From Aquibium carbonis (GTDB lineage Bacteria > Pseudomonadota > Alphaproteobacteria > Rhizobiales > Rhizobiaceae): a stretch of 64,000 nt of DNA. The notes beneath the pieces were generated by a model. It searched no databases. It had not been told where the DNA came from and saw only the letters and a list, made by a program, of their open reading frames with translations. The translations under genes were made by a program, and so were the position numbers. Shown here piece by piece: positions 20,023 through 29,486 of this stretch. Position 1 is the stretch's first letter. Each line of letters begins with the position of its first letter. The stretch is from contig NZ_RWKW01000005.1 in the NCBI RefSeq assembly GCF_003970795.1, positions 1 through 64,000 on the forward strand, written 5' to 3'.

Positions 20023-20472
20023 TCAGCGTAATGCCTCTCCCGCCGCCATCGCGACCGCCAGCGCTAGGTTGAGGCTCCGACCGCCGCCGGGCATGGGGAT
20101 GAGCAGGCGTTCGTCGGCCGCATCGTGCACGTGGTCGGGTGCGCCGGCGCTCTCGCGGCCAAAGAGGAGCACGTCGCCCGGCCGGTAGGCAAAGCGCGTG
20201 TAGGGCAGGGTGGCCTTGGTCGAGAAGAGCAACAGGCGGCGGCCCTCCGAGTTGCGCCAGGTCTCGAAAGAGGTCCAGTCGTCGTGGCGCACGAGCGCGG
20301 CCATCTCCAGATAGTCCATGCCGGCGCGCTTCAGCGCCCGGTCAGACAGGTCGAACCCCGTCGGGCCGATCACGTCGATGGCGATGCCGAGGCATGCGCC
20401 GAGCCGAAGGATCGAACCCGTGTTGCCGGGTATGTCCGGCTGGTAGAGCGCGATGCGAATGTCGTCTGCCAA
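20023..20472 (-). CDS. trmL: tRNA (cytidine/uridine-34-2'-O)-methyltransferase
   Basis: A 149-aa SPOUT methyltransferase that methylates the ribose of the wobble base in tRNA-Leu isoacceptors. The three SPOUT motifs are visible: NTGSILRLGACLG at the start, LLFGRESAGAP in the middle, and IPMPGGGRSLNLALAVAMA in the C-terminal trefoil knot that binds S-adenosylmethionine. Length is typical. The gene is convergent with the small gene at 19755. Confidence 0.94.
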   Translation of the reverse strand: MADDIRIALYQPDIPGNTGSILRLGACLGIAIDVIGPTGFDLSDRALKRAGMDYLEMAALVRHDDWTSFETWRNSEGRRLLLFSTKATLPYTRFAYRPGDVLLFGRESAGAPDHVHDAADERLLIPMPGGGRSLNLALAVAMAAGEALR

Positions 20473-20608
20473 GGCGAACTCACTCCTCGATGTTGTAGAT
20501 CGGCAACAGCCTCGGGTTGCGCGGCCAGGATCCGGTCGCCTGGGTAGCCAAGCGGCGCGAAGCGGTCTATAGGCTTATCCATCGTCAACCCCAACCGAGG
20601 AGGCAGGA

Positions 20609-20665
20609 ATGGACGTCATCATGTACCCATCTCCTTTCTGCCTGCGCCCCACGCGCCCGCTCTGA
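20609..20665 (+). CDS. Candidate 18-aa leader ORF upstream of the ABC exporters
   Basis: An 18-codon frame, MDVIMYPSPFCLRPTRPL, has a near-ideal ribosome-binding site (GAGGAGGCAGGA just before the ATG). It lies in the 527-base gap 20473-20999 that otherwise shows no gene on either strand. The Shine-Dalgarno region AGGCAG (20601-20606) can pair with CTGCCT (20638-20643) inside the frame. A further 5-bp hairpin (CCGGC-TTC-GCCGG) lies near 20780. The proline- and arginine-rich end could stall ribosomes and control the downstream exporter genes, but this is inference from layout alone. Confidence 0.35.
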   Translation: MDVIMYPSPFCLRPTRPL

Positions 20666-20999
20666 CGGCGGCTTCGGACCGACGAATTCTTCCAGACTGA
20701 CGTCTTCGCCCGAAACCCGCCGGAACTCCGTTCCGACGTTCCCGGATTTCGTGCCATGACCCATCTTAGACACCCATGCCGGCTTCGCCGGTCTTCTCCC
20801 GATTTCACGCCCGCCGCCACGCGGGGGCAGGCGTGGCCCGATCGCCTGCTGACACCGCCCTGGCGGGAGGCCGGTGAGAACCCGCTTGTCACGGCCCGTC
20901 GATCGGCCATCCTCGGGCCTGCCAGTGCGCAGCCGCGTTCCGATCTCGCATCGCGATTCCGCCGCCGTCGACAAGACGTTGTTTCGAAAGACGAATGCC

Positions 21000-22847
21000 A
21001 TGTTCCGCTGGTTTGAGACCCGACTCGATCCGTTTCCGGCCGAAGAGCCGCTGGAGCCGCCGAAAACCCTGGTCGGTTTCTGTCTGCACTACACGAAGGG
21101 CTCCTGGCGATGGCTCGTGCCGTCGGCGATCCTGATGTCGATGATCGCCATTACCGAGGTATGGATGTTCTCTTTCGTCGGCAACATCGTCGACTGGCTG
21201 GCCGTCCGCGACCGCGAGACCTTCCTTCGCGACGAGGGGACGTCGCTCGCCATCATGGCCGCCCTCGTGCTCATTGGCCTGCCGCTGATGGTCTGCTTTC
21301 ATTCGCTGATCAACCAGCAGGTGCTGATGGGCAATTATCCAATGCGCATCCGCTGGCAGGTGCACCGCTACCTGCTCAAGCAATCGATGACCTTCTACCA
21401 GGACGAGTTCGCCGGCCGCATTGCCACCAAGTTGATGCAGACCGCGCTCGCGGTGCGCGAATGCGTCATCAAGCTCATCGACGTGATGAACTACGTCATC
21501 GTCTATTTCGTGGGCGTTCTGGTCATTGTCGGCTCCGCGGACCTGCGTTTGGCGGCGCCGATCGCGGGCTGGCTCGTCTGCTACGTGTTCCTCATGCGAT
21601 ACTTCGTGCCGCGCATGGGCAAGGTCGCCGAAAAGCAGGCCGATGCCCGCTCGATGATGACCGGACGCGTCGTCGACAGCTACACCAACATCCAGACCGT
21701 GAAGCTGTTTTCGCATGCCCGCCGCGAAGCGGGCTTCGCGCGTGACGGCATGCGCGGCTTCCTGGAGACCGTCTACGCGCAGATGCGCTTGGTGACCGGC
21801 CTATACGGCATGCTTTACATGCTGAATTCTGTCTGCCTGTTCCTCGTTGGTGCCGTCGGAATCTGGCTCTGGCTCGAGGACGCGGTGTCCGTCGGCGCGA
21901 TCGCGGTAGCGCTGGCGCTGGTGCTGCGGCTCTGGGGCATGTCCCAATGGATCATGTGGGAGTTGTCGGCGCTGTTCGAAAACATCGGCACGGTGCAGGA
22001 CGGCATTAACTCGATCTCGATGCCCCGCCTCGTGGAAGACAGGCCCGGCGCCAAGGAGATCGTCGTCGATCGCGGCGAGATCCGGTTCGACGACGTGCGG
22101 TTCCACTACGGCAAAGACGAGGGCGTCATCGAGAAGCTGGCGTTCACCATCCGGCCGGGCGAGAAGGTCGGCCTCGTCGGCCGCTCCGGCGCTGGTAAGT
22201 CGACGCTGGTCAACCTGTTGCTGCGCTTCTACGATATCGAAAGCGGACGCATCCTCATCGACGGTCAGGACATCTCGATGGTCACGCAGGACAGCCTGCG
22301 CGCCAACATCGGCATGGTCACGCAGGACACCTCGTTGCTCCACCGCTCGGTGCGCGACAACATCCTCTATGGACGGCCCGATGCCACCGAGGAGATGATG
22401 CTGGAGGCGGCGCGCCGGGCGGAGGCAGTGGACTTCGTCGCCACGCTCGGCGATCCGAAGGGGCGCACCGGCTTCGACGCCCATGTCGGCGAGCGTGGCG
22501 TCAAGCTTTCGGGTGGCCAGCGCCAGAGAATCGCCATCGCCAGGGTGATGCTCAAGGACGCGCCGATTCTGATCCTCGACGAGGCGACGTCCGCTCTCGA
22601 TTCTGAGGTCGAGGTGGCGATCCAGGAAAACCTCTACCGCCTGATGGAGGGCAAGACGGTGATCGCCATTGCGCATCGGCTGTCGACTATCGCGGCGATG
22701 GATCGCCTCGTCGTTCTCGACAAAGGCCAGGTAATCGAGGAAGGCACGCACGAGGAACTGATCGCGCGCGGCGGTCTTTACGCCCAGTTGTGGGAGCACC
22801 AGTCCGGCGGGTTCCTCGAACTGGGCGAGGCGCAGGCGGCGGAATGA
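21000..22847 (+). CDS. ABC transporter, fused permease and ATPase (exporter type)
   Basis: A 615-aa half-transporter with an N-terminal six-helix permease (about 40-330) and a C-terminal ATPase. Walker A is GRSGAGKST, the Q-loop region is GMVTQDTSLLH, the signature is LSGGQRQR, Walker B is ILILDEAT, and the H-loop is AIAHRLST. It belongs to the multidrug/lipid exporter class. The start MFRWFETRLDPF is preferred over an upstream extension. The next gene is a close paralogue of the same build, so the two probably form a heterodimeric exporter in the inner membrane. The substrate is unknown. A mini-ORF 330 bases upstream may regulate it. Confidence 0.93.
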   Translation: MFRWFETRLDPFPAEEPLEPPKTLVGFCLHYTKGSWRWLVPSAILMSMIAITEVWMFSFVGNIVDWLAVRDRETFLRDEGTSLAIMAALVLIGLPLMVCFHSLINQQVLMGNYPMRIRWQVHRYLLKQSMTFYQDEFAGRIATKLMQTALAVRECVIKLIDVMNYVIVYFVGVLVIVGSADLRLAAPIAGWLVCYVFLMRYFVPRMGKVAEKQADARSMMTGRVVDSYTNIQTVKLFSHARREAGFARDGMRGFLETVYAQMRLVTGLYGMLYMLNSVCLFLVGAVGIWLWLEDAVSVGAIAVALALVLRLWGMSQWIMWELSALFENIGTVQDGINSISMPRLVEDRPGAKEIVVDRGEIRFDDVRFHYGKDEGVIEKLAFTIRPGEKVGLVGRSGAGKSTLVNLLLRFYDIESGRILIDGQDISMVTQDSLRANIGMVTQDTSLLHRSVRDNILYGRPDATEEMMLEAARRAEAVDFVATLGDPKGRTGFDAHVGERGVKLSGGQRQRIAIARVMLKDAPILILDEATSALDSEVEVAIQENLYRLMEGKTVIAIAHRLSTIAAMDRLVVLDKGQVIEEGTHEELIARGGLYAQLWEHQSGGFLELGEAQAAE

Positions 22848-22904
22848 CGTGCAGGCTCGCCGGATAACCCGCGGGAGCAATATGACATTCCAAGAAATGG
22901 CGAC

Positions 22905-24800
22905 ATGACGACTTTAAACGACCACGACGACGAGGAGGCGATCGGCCTTCGGGAACGCTTCTGGCGGCGCGTGGAAGGGGTGCTCGACCCCTTCCACGAC
23001 ACCGATCGGGACGTGCTACCGAAGGATGCATGGAGCTTCATTCTCTACTTTGCCCGTCAGGCGAAAGGTCCTTTCGCGCTGCTTCTGGTCATGGGCGGCC
23101 TCGTGGGGGCTGTGGACGCTGCGCTCTACTGGTCGATCGGCTGGCTCGTAGACCTGCTGGACGAATCGGATCCGGCGCAGTTGTTGGCGCAGAACTGGCG
23201 GGAACTCCTGGGGCTTGTCATCCTCGTCTTCGTCGTCCGCTCGGTGGTGATGATCGGCTCGGCGATCGTCGAGCAGCAGATCATCGTGCCCGCCTTTTTC
23301 TCCATGGTGCGATGGCAGGCGTTTAGGCGGGTCATCGACCAGCCCTATGAGTTCTATCAGAACGATTTCGCTGGCCGCATCGCCCAGAAGATCATGCAGG
23401 GCGGCGAAGCCGTCGGCGACTTCATCGTCTCGGTGCTCCAGTCCATCTGGTCCTTCGTCACATTCCTGTTCCTGGCGGCGGCTCTGCTGGCCGCGCTCGA
23501 CCCGCTGATGGGCCTGGTGCTACTCGTCTGGTGCGCGGGCTACGGCCTCATTGTTCGATACCTGCTGCCCGAATTGCGCAAAGCCGGGCGTGCCACCGCC
23601 GACCAGCGCTCCATCTTTTCGGGTCGAATGGTGGATTCCTTCACCAACATCATGGCGGTGAAGCTGTTCGACTCAGGCCGTCGCGAGCATGCGTTCGTCC
23701 GCGAGGGCCTGTCGAACTACTACGATGCGGTGACCCGGCTGACGCGCAACATCACGAGCGTCAGGGCCGCGGTAAACGTGCTCAACGGCGCGATGATGGC
23801 GGCGATCGGGACACTGGCGGTCGTCGGCTGGACCCAAGGTTCGATCTCGACCGGCGCCGTTGCGGCCGCGCTCGGCCTCGTCTTCCGTCTCAACAACATG
23901 TCGAGCTGGATGATGTTCAATATCAACGGACTGATCCGTTCCTACGCCACCGTTCAGGACGCTACCGGCACGATCTCGGTCGAGCCGGCCATTCGCGACC
24001 GGCCCGACGCGGTGACCGCGCCGCGCTCCACCGGCGACATCCGTTTCGAGAACGTCTCCTTCCATTATGGCAAGGGCGACGGCGTGATCGAAAACCTCAA
24101 CCTTCACATCCAAGCTGGCGAACGCGTGGCACTGATCGGGCCGTCGGGCGCCGGCAAGACGACGATCGTCAACCTCCTGCTGCGGCTTTTCGACGTGGAG
24201 CAGGGGCGAATTCTGCTCGATGGCGTCGACATCCGCACACTCACCCAGGCATCGCTTCGAGCGCAGTTCGGTGTGGTCAGCCAGGAGCCGATGCTGATGC
24301 ACCGCTCCATCCGCGACAACATCAGCTACGGTCGCCCGGGCGCCAGCGAAGCGGAGATCGTGGAGGCGGCCCGGCGCGCGGCCGCATTGGAATTCATCGC
24401 AAGCGTTCGCGATCCCAAGGGACGCGTCGGCTTTTCCGCCTATGTGGGCGAACGAGGGGTGAAGCTTTCGGGCGGCCAGCGGCAGCGAATCGCGATTGCC
24501 CGGATGATGTTGAAGAACGCCCCGGTGCTGATTCTCGACGAGGCGACGTCCGCGCTCGATTCGGAGATCGAAGCCGCGATTCAGGACAATCTGGGGCGCT
24601 TGATGGAAGGCCGCACCGTGCTTGCCGTGGCGCATCGTCTCTCCACGATTGCCGCGCTGGACCGGTTGGTGGTGCTCGACCAGGGCCGTGTTGTGGAGGA
24701 GGGGACGCACAGCGATCTGCTCGACCGCGACGGGCTGTACGCCCAGCTCTGGAAGCGGCAGTCGGGAGGCTTCCTTGCCGACAAGATCTTGTCGGAGTGA
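22905..24800 (+). CDS. ABC transporter, fused permease and ATPase (exporter type), paralogue
   Basis: A 631-aa second half-transporter, starting 58 bases after the first and sharing its architecture and the pattern LDPF-D-D---LPKDAWSF at the N-terminus. Walker A GPSGAGKTT, signature LSGGQRQR, Walker B VLILDEAT and switch VAHRLST are all intact, so both nucleotide sites of a heterodimer would be canonical. The tandem suggests gene duplication. No adaptor or outer-membrane partner gene lies next to it, so function as a lipid or drug exporter remains a guess. Confidence 0.93.
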   Translation: MTTLNDHDDEEAIGLRERFWRRVEGVLDPFHDTDRDVLPKDAWSFILYFARQAKGPFALLLVMGGLVGAVDAALYWSIGWLVDLLDESDPAQLLAQNWRELLGLVILVFVVRSVVMIGSAIVEQQIIVPAFFSMVRWQAFRRVIDQPYEFYQNDFAGRIAQKIMQGGEAVGDFIVSVLQSIWSFVTFLFLAAALLAALDPLMGLVLLVWCAGYGLIVRYLLPELRKAGRATADQRSIFSGRMVDSFTNIMAVKLFDSGRREHAFVREGLSNYYDAVTRLTRNITSVRAAVNVLNGAMMAAIGTLAVVGWTQGSISTGAVAAALGLVFRLNNMSSWMMFNINGLIRSYATVQDATGTISVEPAIRDRPDAVTAPRSTGDIRFENVSFHYGKGDGVIENLNLHIQAGERVALIGPSGAGKTTIVNLLLRLFDVEQGRILLDGVDIRTLTQASLRAQFGVVSQEPMLMHRSIRDNISYGRPGASEAEIVEAARRAAALEFIASVRDPKGRVGFSAYVGERGVKLSGGQRQRIAIARMMLKNAPVLILDEATSALDSEIEAAIQDNLGRLMEGRTVLAVAHRLSTIAALDRLVVLDQGRVVEEGTHSDLLDRDGLYAQLWKRQSGGFLADKILSE

Positions 24801-24804
24801 AGCC

Positions 24805-25107
24805 ATGTCGCTGCGTCTGCCGGATCTGAAGGCTCAGGCTAGTGTTCTCGACCCGCTCGGGGTCGAGATCCTGGGCGAGAAGGCGGCCTCACTCGGGCGG
24901 GCGGGCGAGAAGGTCGAGAGGGCTATCGCGGCGCTGGAGAGCCATGTCGGCGACCACGAGGCGCGCCGTCGGTTCGTGTCGCAGGCTGCGGATGCCGTCT
25001 ACGCATATTTCGTTCAGCGCGAGCTGTGCGGGTTTCGGCGGCATCACGACGCAATCGCCGACTATCGCATCCCCCGTGAGGTGCTGGCGAGGCTCGGCGC
25101 GCGCTAG
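24805..25107 (+). CDS. Small conserved protein, resembles DUF6665
   Basis: A 100-aa soluble helical protein. The segment PLGVEILGEKAASLGRAGEKVERAIAAL followed by RRRFVSQAADAVYAYFVQREL is what I recognise, with moderate confidence, as the DUF6665 pattern. No function is known. It starts 4 bases after the second ABC gene, with GGAG before its ATG, and is probably co-transcribed. Two stem-loops with a T-run follow within 50 bases and close the operon. Confidence 0.7.
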   Translation: MSLRLPDLKAQASVLDPLGVEILGEKAASLGRAGEKVERAIAALESHVGDHEARRRFVSQAADAVYAYFVQRELCGFRRHHDAIADYRIPREVLARLGAR

Positions 25108-25110
25108 ACG

Positions 25111-25157
25111 GCGTCGCAGTCCGGGGGGCGCTGCGACGCGGCTTTCGTGCCGCTTTT
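25111..25157 (+). terminator. Double stem-loop terminator after the ABC operon
   Basis: GCGTCGCAG (25111-25119) and CTGCGACGC (25131-25139) pair perfectly over 9 bp. The next hairpin, GCGGC (25138-25142) with GCCGC (25149-25153), is followed by TTTT at 25154-25157. The two stems share two bases, so they compete. The second has the form of an intrinsic terminator and separates the ABC operon from petABC. Confidence 0.65.
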
Positions 25158-25356
25158 GCTTTCACGGCAAAAAGCCCGCGACAAACTGCCCATCCCCATG
25201 GCTATCATATGGACAAGATAAGGCATCGCGCCTAGAAACCACGCCAATCGCCGGGGGATTCCAAGCCGGTCGCGTAGCCATAGTTGCGCGATCAGGCGCC
25301 CGACCAAGGGATGCGGAAGCCCGCGCCGGCGAAGAGTGGCGAGAGGAATAGGGCCC

Positions 25357-25920
25357 GTGAGCGCACACGACACCACTGAACCCAATCGCAGGGATTTCCT
25401 GTACGTGGCAACGGGTACGGCCGCCGTGGTCGGCGCGGCCGGCGTCGCTTGGCCTTTCATAGACCAGATGCGCCCGGATGCATCGACGCTGGCGATGGCG
25501 ACCATCGAGGTCGACGTCTCGGCGATCGAGGAAGGCATGTCGATCACCGCCAAGTGGCGAGGCAAGCCGATCTTCATCCGCAACCGCACGGCCCAGGAAA
25601 TCGAGGAGGCGCGCGCTACGCCGCTGACCGACCTCAAGGATCCGATTGCCCGCAACGAAAACCTTCTGGCTGATGCGCCGGCCACGAGCGCAGATCGTTC
25701 GGGCGGCGAAGGGCGTGAGAACTGGATTGTGATGATTGGCTCGTGCACCCATCTGGGCTGCGTGCCGCTTGGCCAGTCCGGTGATTTCGGCGGCTGGTTC
25801 TGCCCGTGCCACGGTTCGCATTACGACACGGCCGGTCGCATCCGTAGCGGGCCAGCGCCGACGAACCTGCCTATTCCGACTTTTTCCTTCATTTCCGACA
25901 CGACCATTCGGATCGGCTAA
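25357..25920 (+). CDS. petA: Ubiquinol-cytochrome c reductase iron-sulfur subunit (Rieske)
   Basis: A 187-aa Rieske protein of the cytochrome bc1 complex. A Tat-like N-terminus (NRRDFLYVATGTAAVVGAAG) forms the single membrane anchor. The [2Fe-2S] ligands lie in the two motifs CTHLGC and CPCHGS near residues 130-155, and all four ligands plus the disulphide cysteines are present. GTG at 25357 is chosen as start (GAGAGGAATAGGG upstream); an in-frame GTG 21 bases earlier is less likely. First gene of petABC. Confidence 0.96.
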   Translation: MSAHDTTEPNRRDFLYVATGTAAVVGAAGVAWPFIDQMRPDASTLAMATIEVDVSAIEEGMSITAKWRGKPIFIRNRTAQEIEEARATPLTDLKDPIARNENLLADAPATSADRSGGEGRENWIVMIGSCTHLGCVPLGQSGDFGGWFCPCHGSHYDTAGRIRSGPAPTNLPIPTFSFISDTTIRIG

Positions 25921-25941
25921 AGGCACAGGGGAGCGAAAAAC

Positions 25942-27246
25942 ATGGCCGGTGGACATTCGACCTACACGCCCTCCTCGGGTATCGGACGCTGGGTGGACCA
26001 GCGCCTGCCGCTGCCGCGGCTGGTCTACGACAGCTTCGTGGCCTACCCGGTGCCGCGCAACCTGAACTATGCCTACACCTTCGGCGGTATCCTTTCGATC
26101 ATGCTGGTGGTGCAGATCCTGACTGGCGTCGTTCTGGCCATGCATTATGCGGCCAGCACAGAACTGGCTTTCAATTCCGTCGAGAAGATCATGCGCGACG
26201 TGAACTCCGGCTGGCTGCTGCGCTATCTGCATGCCAACGGTGCGTCCTTCTTCTTCATTGCCGTCTACATCCACATCTTCCGTGGCCTCTACTACGGGTC
26301 CTACAAGGCGCCGCGCGAGTTGCTGTGGATTCTGGGCTGCATCATCTACCTCCTGATGATGGCCACCGCTTTCATGGGCTACGTGCTGCCGTGGGGCCAG
26401 ATGTCCTTCTGGGGCGCCACGGTCATCACCGGCTTCTTCACCGCGATCCCGCTGGTGGGTGAGTGGATCCAGCAGTTACTGCTCGGGGGCTTCGCGGTCG
26501 ACAATCCGACGCTGAACCGCTTCTATTCGCTGCACTACCTTCTGCCCTTCATGATCGCGGGCGTCGTCATCCTGCACGTCTGGGCACTGCACGTTACAGG
26601 CCAGACCAACCCGACCGGCATCGAGGTGAAGTCAAAGACCGACACTGTCGCATTCACGCCCTACGCGACCATCAAGGACGGGTTCGCGATGGTGCTGTTC
26701 CTGGCCGTGTTCGCCTATTTCGTCTTCTACATCCCCAACTTCCTCGGGCACGCCGACAACTATATCCCGGCCAACTCGCTGAAGACGCCGGCGCACATTG
26801 TTCCCGAGTGGTACTTCCTGCCGTTCTACGCAATTCTTCGCGCCATCACCTTCAACATCGGGCCGATCGACTCCAAACTCGGCGGCGTGCTGGCCATGTT
26901 CGGGGCCATTGCAGTGCTGTTCGTGGTTCCGTGGCTCGATACGTCGAAGGTTCGTTCGGCGGTCTACCGCCCCTGGTACAAGCTGTTCTTCTGGCTTTTC
27001 GTGATCGATTCGATCTTCCTCGGATGGCTCGGATCGCGGCCGGCGGAAGGCGTGTACGTCGTGATGTCGCAGATCGCTACCGCCTACTATTTCGGCTTCT
27101 TCATCATCATCATGCCGCTGCTCGGCCTCATCGAGACGCCGCGTCGTCTTCCCAACTCGATCACCGAGGCCGTGCTGGCGAAGACCAAGGGCAGCGCAAC
27201 GGTGACGCCACACAGCGCTGCCGCCGCCCCTGAAAAGCGCGCCTGA
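25942..27246 (+). CDS. petB: Cytochrome b of the bc1 complex
   Basis: A 434-aa integral membrane subunit with eight predicted helices, both cytochrome b N- and C-terminal domains in one chain. Haem-ligating histidine pairs are visible in helices B and D ([43 protein letters not shown]). The Qo-site PEWY is at about residue 290. It carries electrons from ubiquinol between the Qo and Qi sites. AGGGGAGCG precedes the ATG. Spacing to petA is 21 bases. Confidence 0.97.
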   Translation: MAGGHSTYTPSSGIGRWVDQRLPLPRLVYDSFVAYPVPRNLNYAYTFGGILSIMLVVQILTGVVLAMHYAASTELAFNSVEKIMRDVNSGWLLRYLHANGASFFFIAVYIHIFRGLYYGSYKAPRELLWILGCIIYLLMMATAFMGYVLPWGQMSFWGATVITGFFTAIPLVGEWIQQLLLGGFAVDNPTLNRFYSLHYLLPFMIAGVVILHVWALHVTGQTNPTGIEVKSKTDTVAFTPYATIKDGFAMVLFLAVFAYFVFYIPNFLGHADNYIPANSLKTPAHIVPEWYFLPFYAILRAITFNIGPIDSKLGGVLAMFGAIAVLFVVPWLDTSKVRSAVYRPWYKLFFWLFVIDSIFLGWLGSRPAEGVYVVMSQIATAYYFGFFIIIMPLLGLIETPRRLPNSITEAVLAKTKGSATVTPHSAAAAPEKRA

Positions 27247-27277
27247 GCCGACCGTGGATTCTGAAAGGACGACTGGA

Positions 27278-28102
27278 ATGAAAACGATTCTGAGCGGTCT
27301 GGCGGCGGTCGGCCTGATGTTCTCGGCGACGGTCGCTGTCGCCGCCGAGTATCCGATCTACAAGCCGCAGGAAATGGACTGGTCCTTCGCGGGCCCGTTT
27401 GGAACCTACGACAAGGGTCAGTTGCAACGTGGCTTCAAGGTGTATCGCGAGTCCTGCTCGGCATGCCATTCGATGAAGCTCGTTGCCTTCCGCAATCTCG
27501 AAGCCCTCGGATTTTCCGACGCTCAGGTCAGGGCGATTGCGGCCGACTACACGATCACCGACGGGCCTGACGCCGATGGCGAGATGTTCGAGCGTCCAGG
27601 CATTCCAGCGGACCGGCTGCCTTCGCCTTTTCCCAATGAAGAGGCGGCGGCCGCGTCCAACAATGGTGCCGCACCGCCCGATTTTTCGCTGATTGCCAAA
27701 GCCCGTGCCGTCGAGCGCGGCTTCCCGACCTTCGTCTTCGACATATTCACCCAGTATGCCCAATCCGGTCCTGACTACATCCACGCCCTGCTGACTGGCT
27801 ATCAAGAGCCCCCAGAGGGCAAGGACGTTCCCGAAGGGACCTACTACAACCCATATTTCATTGCCGGCTCCTCGCTCGCCATGGCGCCGCCGCTCATGGA
27901 CGACGTGGTTACCTATGATGATGGTTCGCCCCAGACAGTAGAGCAGTACGCGCGCGACGTTTCTGCATTCCTGATGTGGGCCGCGGAGCCGCATCTTGAG
28001 GAACGCAAGAAAGTCGGATTTCGTGTGATGATCTTCCTGCTGATCTTTGCTGGTCTCGTCTATCTGACCAAGCGCAAAGTGTGGACGGAAGTCGCGCATT
28101 GA
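27278..28102 (+). CDS. petC: Cytochrome c1
   Basis: A 274-aa membrane-anchored c-type cytochrome. A signal peptide (MKTILSGLAAVGLMFSATVAVAA) is followed by the haem motif CSACH (residues 60-64), a methionine-ligand region in the second half (GSSLAMAPPLMDD), and a C-terminal anchor helix (RVMIFLLIFAGLVYLTKRK). It takes electrons from the Rieske protein in the periplasm. ATG at 27278 is chosen because the signal peptide starts there. The gene ends 22 bases before an intrinsic terminator. Confidence 0.96.
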   Translation: MKTILSGLAAVGLMFSATVAVAAEYPIYKPQEMDWSFAGPFGTYDKGQLQRGFKVYRESCSACHSMKLVAFRNLEALGFSDAQVRAIAADYTITDGPDADGEMFERPGIPADRLPSPFPNEEAAAASNNGAAPPDFSLIAKARAVERGFPTFVFDIFTQYAQSGPDYIHALLTGYQEPPEGKDVPEGTYYNPYFIAGSSLAMAPPLMDDVVTYDDGSPQTVEQYARDVSAFLMWAAEPHLEERKKVGFRVMIFLLIFAGLVYLTKRKVWTEVAH

Positions 28103-28124
28103 CTTTGTAAACATTTGAATTCTG

Positions 28125-28152
28125 AAGAGGCGCCTCGTGCGCCTCTTTCTTC
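28125..28152 (+). terminator. Intrinsic terminator of petABC
   Basis: AAGAGGCGC (28125-28133) and GCGCCTCTT (28139-28147) form a perfect 9-bp stem with a 5-base loop (CTCGT), continuing into TCTTC. It is the clearest Rho-independent terminator of the plus strand here and ends the petABC operon. Confidence 0.85.
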
Positions 28153-28426
28153 GTGGGCAGCCAACGGGTGTTGAAACAAGCCGGCGGTGCATGCCCACCG
28201 TGCGGCAAGCTCTGCCAGACGTGCTCGGGACATGGCGATGATTGAGTGATGATGCGTACTGGCGAACAATCAGGCTGAAAGCGCGATAGCGGGCGCAGCT
28301 TACGGGCCATTTCTCCGGGAAGAGAAACGACAGCAGTAGCGAGGTCAAGCGGTCAGGGCCTAAGTGATCGACGGCTTTCCATCGGATCGGTTCACCCCTA
28401 CAACCATCCCACAACAAGGCATGTCC
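28153..28426. other. Intergenic stretch upstream of apt
   Basis: After the petC terminator 274 bases carry no frame with a convincing start and no RNA gene that I can recognise. The promoter of apt must lie here; no good -35/-10 pair stands out. Confidence 0.5.
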
Positions 28427-28972
28427 ATGAAAACCACGGTCGAAGAGACGCTCCTGTCGGCGATCCGCACCATTCCCGATTATCCCAAGCCGGGCATTCT
28501 GTTTCGCGACATCACCACGCTGCTCGGCAACGCCCGAGCCTTCCGGCGCGCTGTCGACGAACTGGTGCATCCCTATGCCGGTACCAAGATCGACAAGATT
28601 GCCGGCATCGAGGCGCGCGGATTCATCCTCGGCGGGGCGATCGCGCACCAACTCTCGGCCGGCTTCATCCCCATCCGCAAGAAGGGAAAGCTCCCGCACG
28701 ATACCGTGCGTGTCGCCTATAGCCTCGAATACGGTGTCGATGAGATGGAGATGCACCGGGATGCCGTCCAGCCCGGTGAGAAGGTGATCCTGGTTGACGA
28801 CCTGATCGCGACGGGCGGTACGGCCGGTGGGGCCTGCCGGTTGCTGACCCAGATGGGCGCCGACATCGTGGCGGCCTGTTTTGTGATCGACCTGCCGGAC
28901 CTTGGCGGTCGAGCCAAACTCGAGGCGCTGGGCGTGGAAGTGCGCACGCTGATCGCCTACGAGGGGCACTGA
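28427..28972 (+). CDS. apt: Adenine phosphoribosyltransferase
   Basis: A 181-aa purine salvage enzyme that makes AMP from adenine and PRPP. The typical start is [33 protein letters not shown] and the PRPP-binding loop [16 protein letters not shown] (about residues 118-133) follow. ATG at 28427 gives the family's usual length and has AAGG at proper distance; ATG at 28421 is the alternative. It stands alone between petABC and a PilZ gene. Confidence 0.95.
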   Translation: MKTTVEETLLSAIRTIPDYPKPGILFRDITTLLGNARAFRRAVDELVHPYAGTKIDKIAGIEARGFILGGAIAHQLSAGFIPIRKKGKLPHDTVRVAYSLEYGVDEMEMHRDAVQPGEKVILVDDLIATGGTAGGACRLLTQMGADIVAACFVIDLPDLGGRAKLEALGVEVRTLIAYEGH

Positions 28973-29163
28973 CGCGAAACGGCCGGGCTTTCACGAGCAT
29001 TCTTCGTTGTGCCGAGTGGCCTTGTGGGTCGGGAGCGACGACATAACCGTTTGTTGGCGAGTCGCAGCCTCGTCGCGGCATGAATCGGTTGTTCCCGCGC
29101 AAATGCTTACCGACGATTAACGATTCCTGCCTAGCGTGACGGAGCAATGCCGAGAGAATTGGG

Positions 29164-29460
29164 ATGATTCCGCAGCCGTCCTCGCACGGAGCTAGAGAAC
29201 ACCGCAGGCGCGTGCTGAAGGGCGCGACGATCTTGCTTGGCATCAAGCACTCGGAGATCAGTTGCACCATCCGCAATATGCACGAGCATGGGGCCGAGAT
29301 TCGGTTGCCGCCCTCAACAGTCGTGCCCGACAATTTTCTCGTCTACGTTCCGTCCGATGGCGTTGGCTATCGCGCCAGCCTTCGCTGGCGCATTGGCGAC
29401 CGCATCGGCGTCCAGTTTCTGGGCACGGAGCCGAAGCCAAGCTGGCACTACGGAATGTAG
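29164..29460 (+). CDS. PilZ-domain protein
   Basis: A 98-aa single-domain protein. The pattern REHRRRVLKGATILL...CTIRNMHEHGAEIRLP...RWRIGDRIGVQFLG matches the PilZ beta-barrel. The N-terminal RxxxR-type motif and a partly changed D/N-x-S-x-x-G motif (here NMHEHGA) mean that c-di-GMP binding is likely but not certain. Stand-alone PilZ proteins are common in rhizobia. A diguanylate cyclase gene lies elsewhere in the window (43144-44361). Confidence 0.75.
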   Translation: MIPQPSSHGAREHRRRVLKGATILLGIKHSEISCTIRNMHEHGAEIRLPPSTVVPDNFLVYVPSDGVGYRASLRWRIGDRIGVQFLGTEPKPSWHYGM

Positions 29461-29486
29461 GTTCGGGCTCGGATCAGCCCCAGCAT

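Noticed and set aside
20585-21001. A 138-codon minus-strand frame in the gap before the ABC exporters
   Set aside because: No ribosome-binding site, no family resemblance and biased composition; the mini-ORF on the other strand has much better initiation signals.
27161-28969. A 602-codon open frame on the minus strand across petC and apt
   Set aside because: It runs antisense to two well-recognised genes, has no domain and follows from the high GC of the third codon position. The same applies to many other long opposite-strand frames (for example 386-2152 and 39132-40808).
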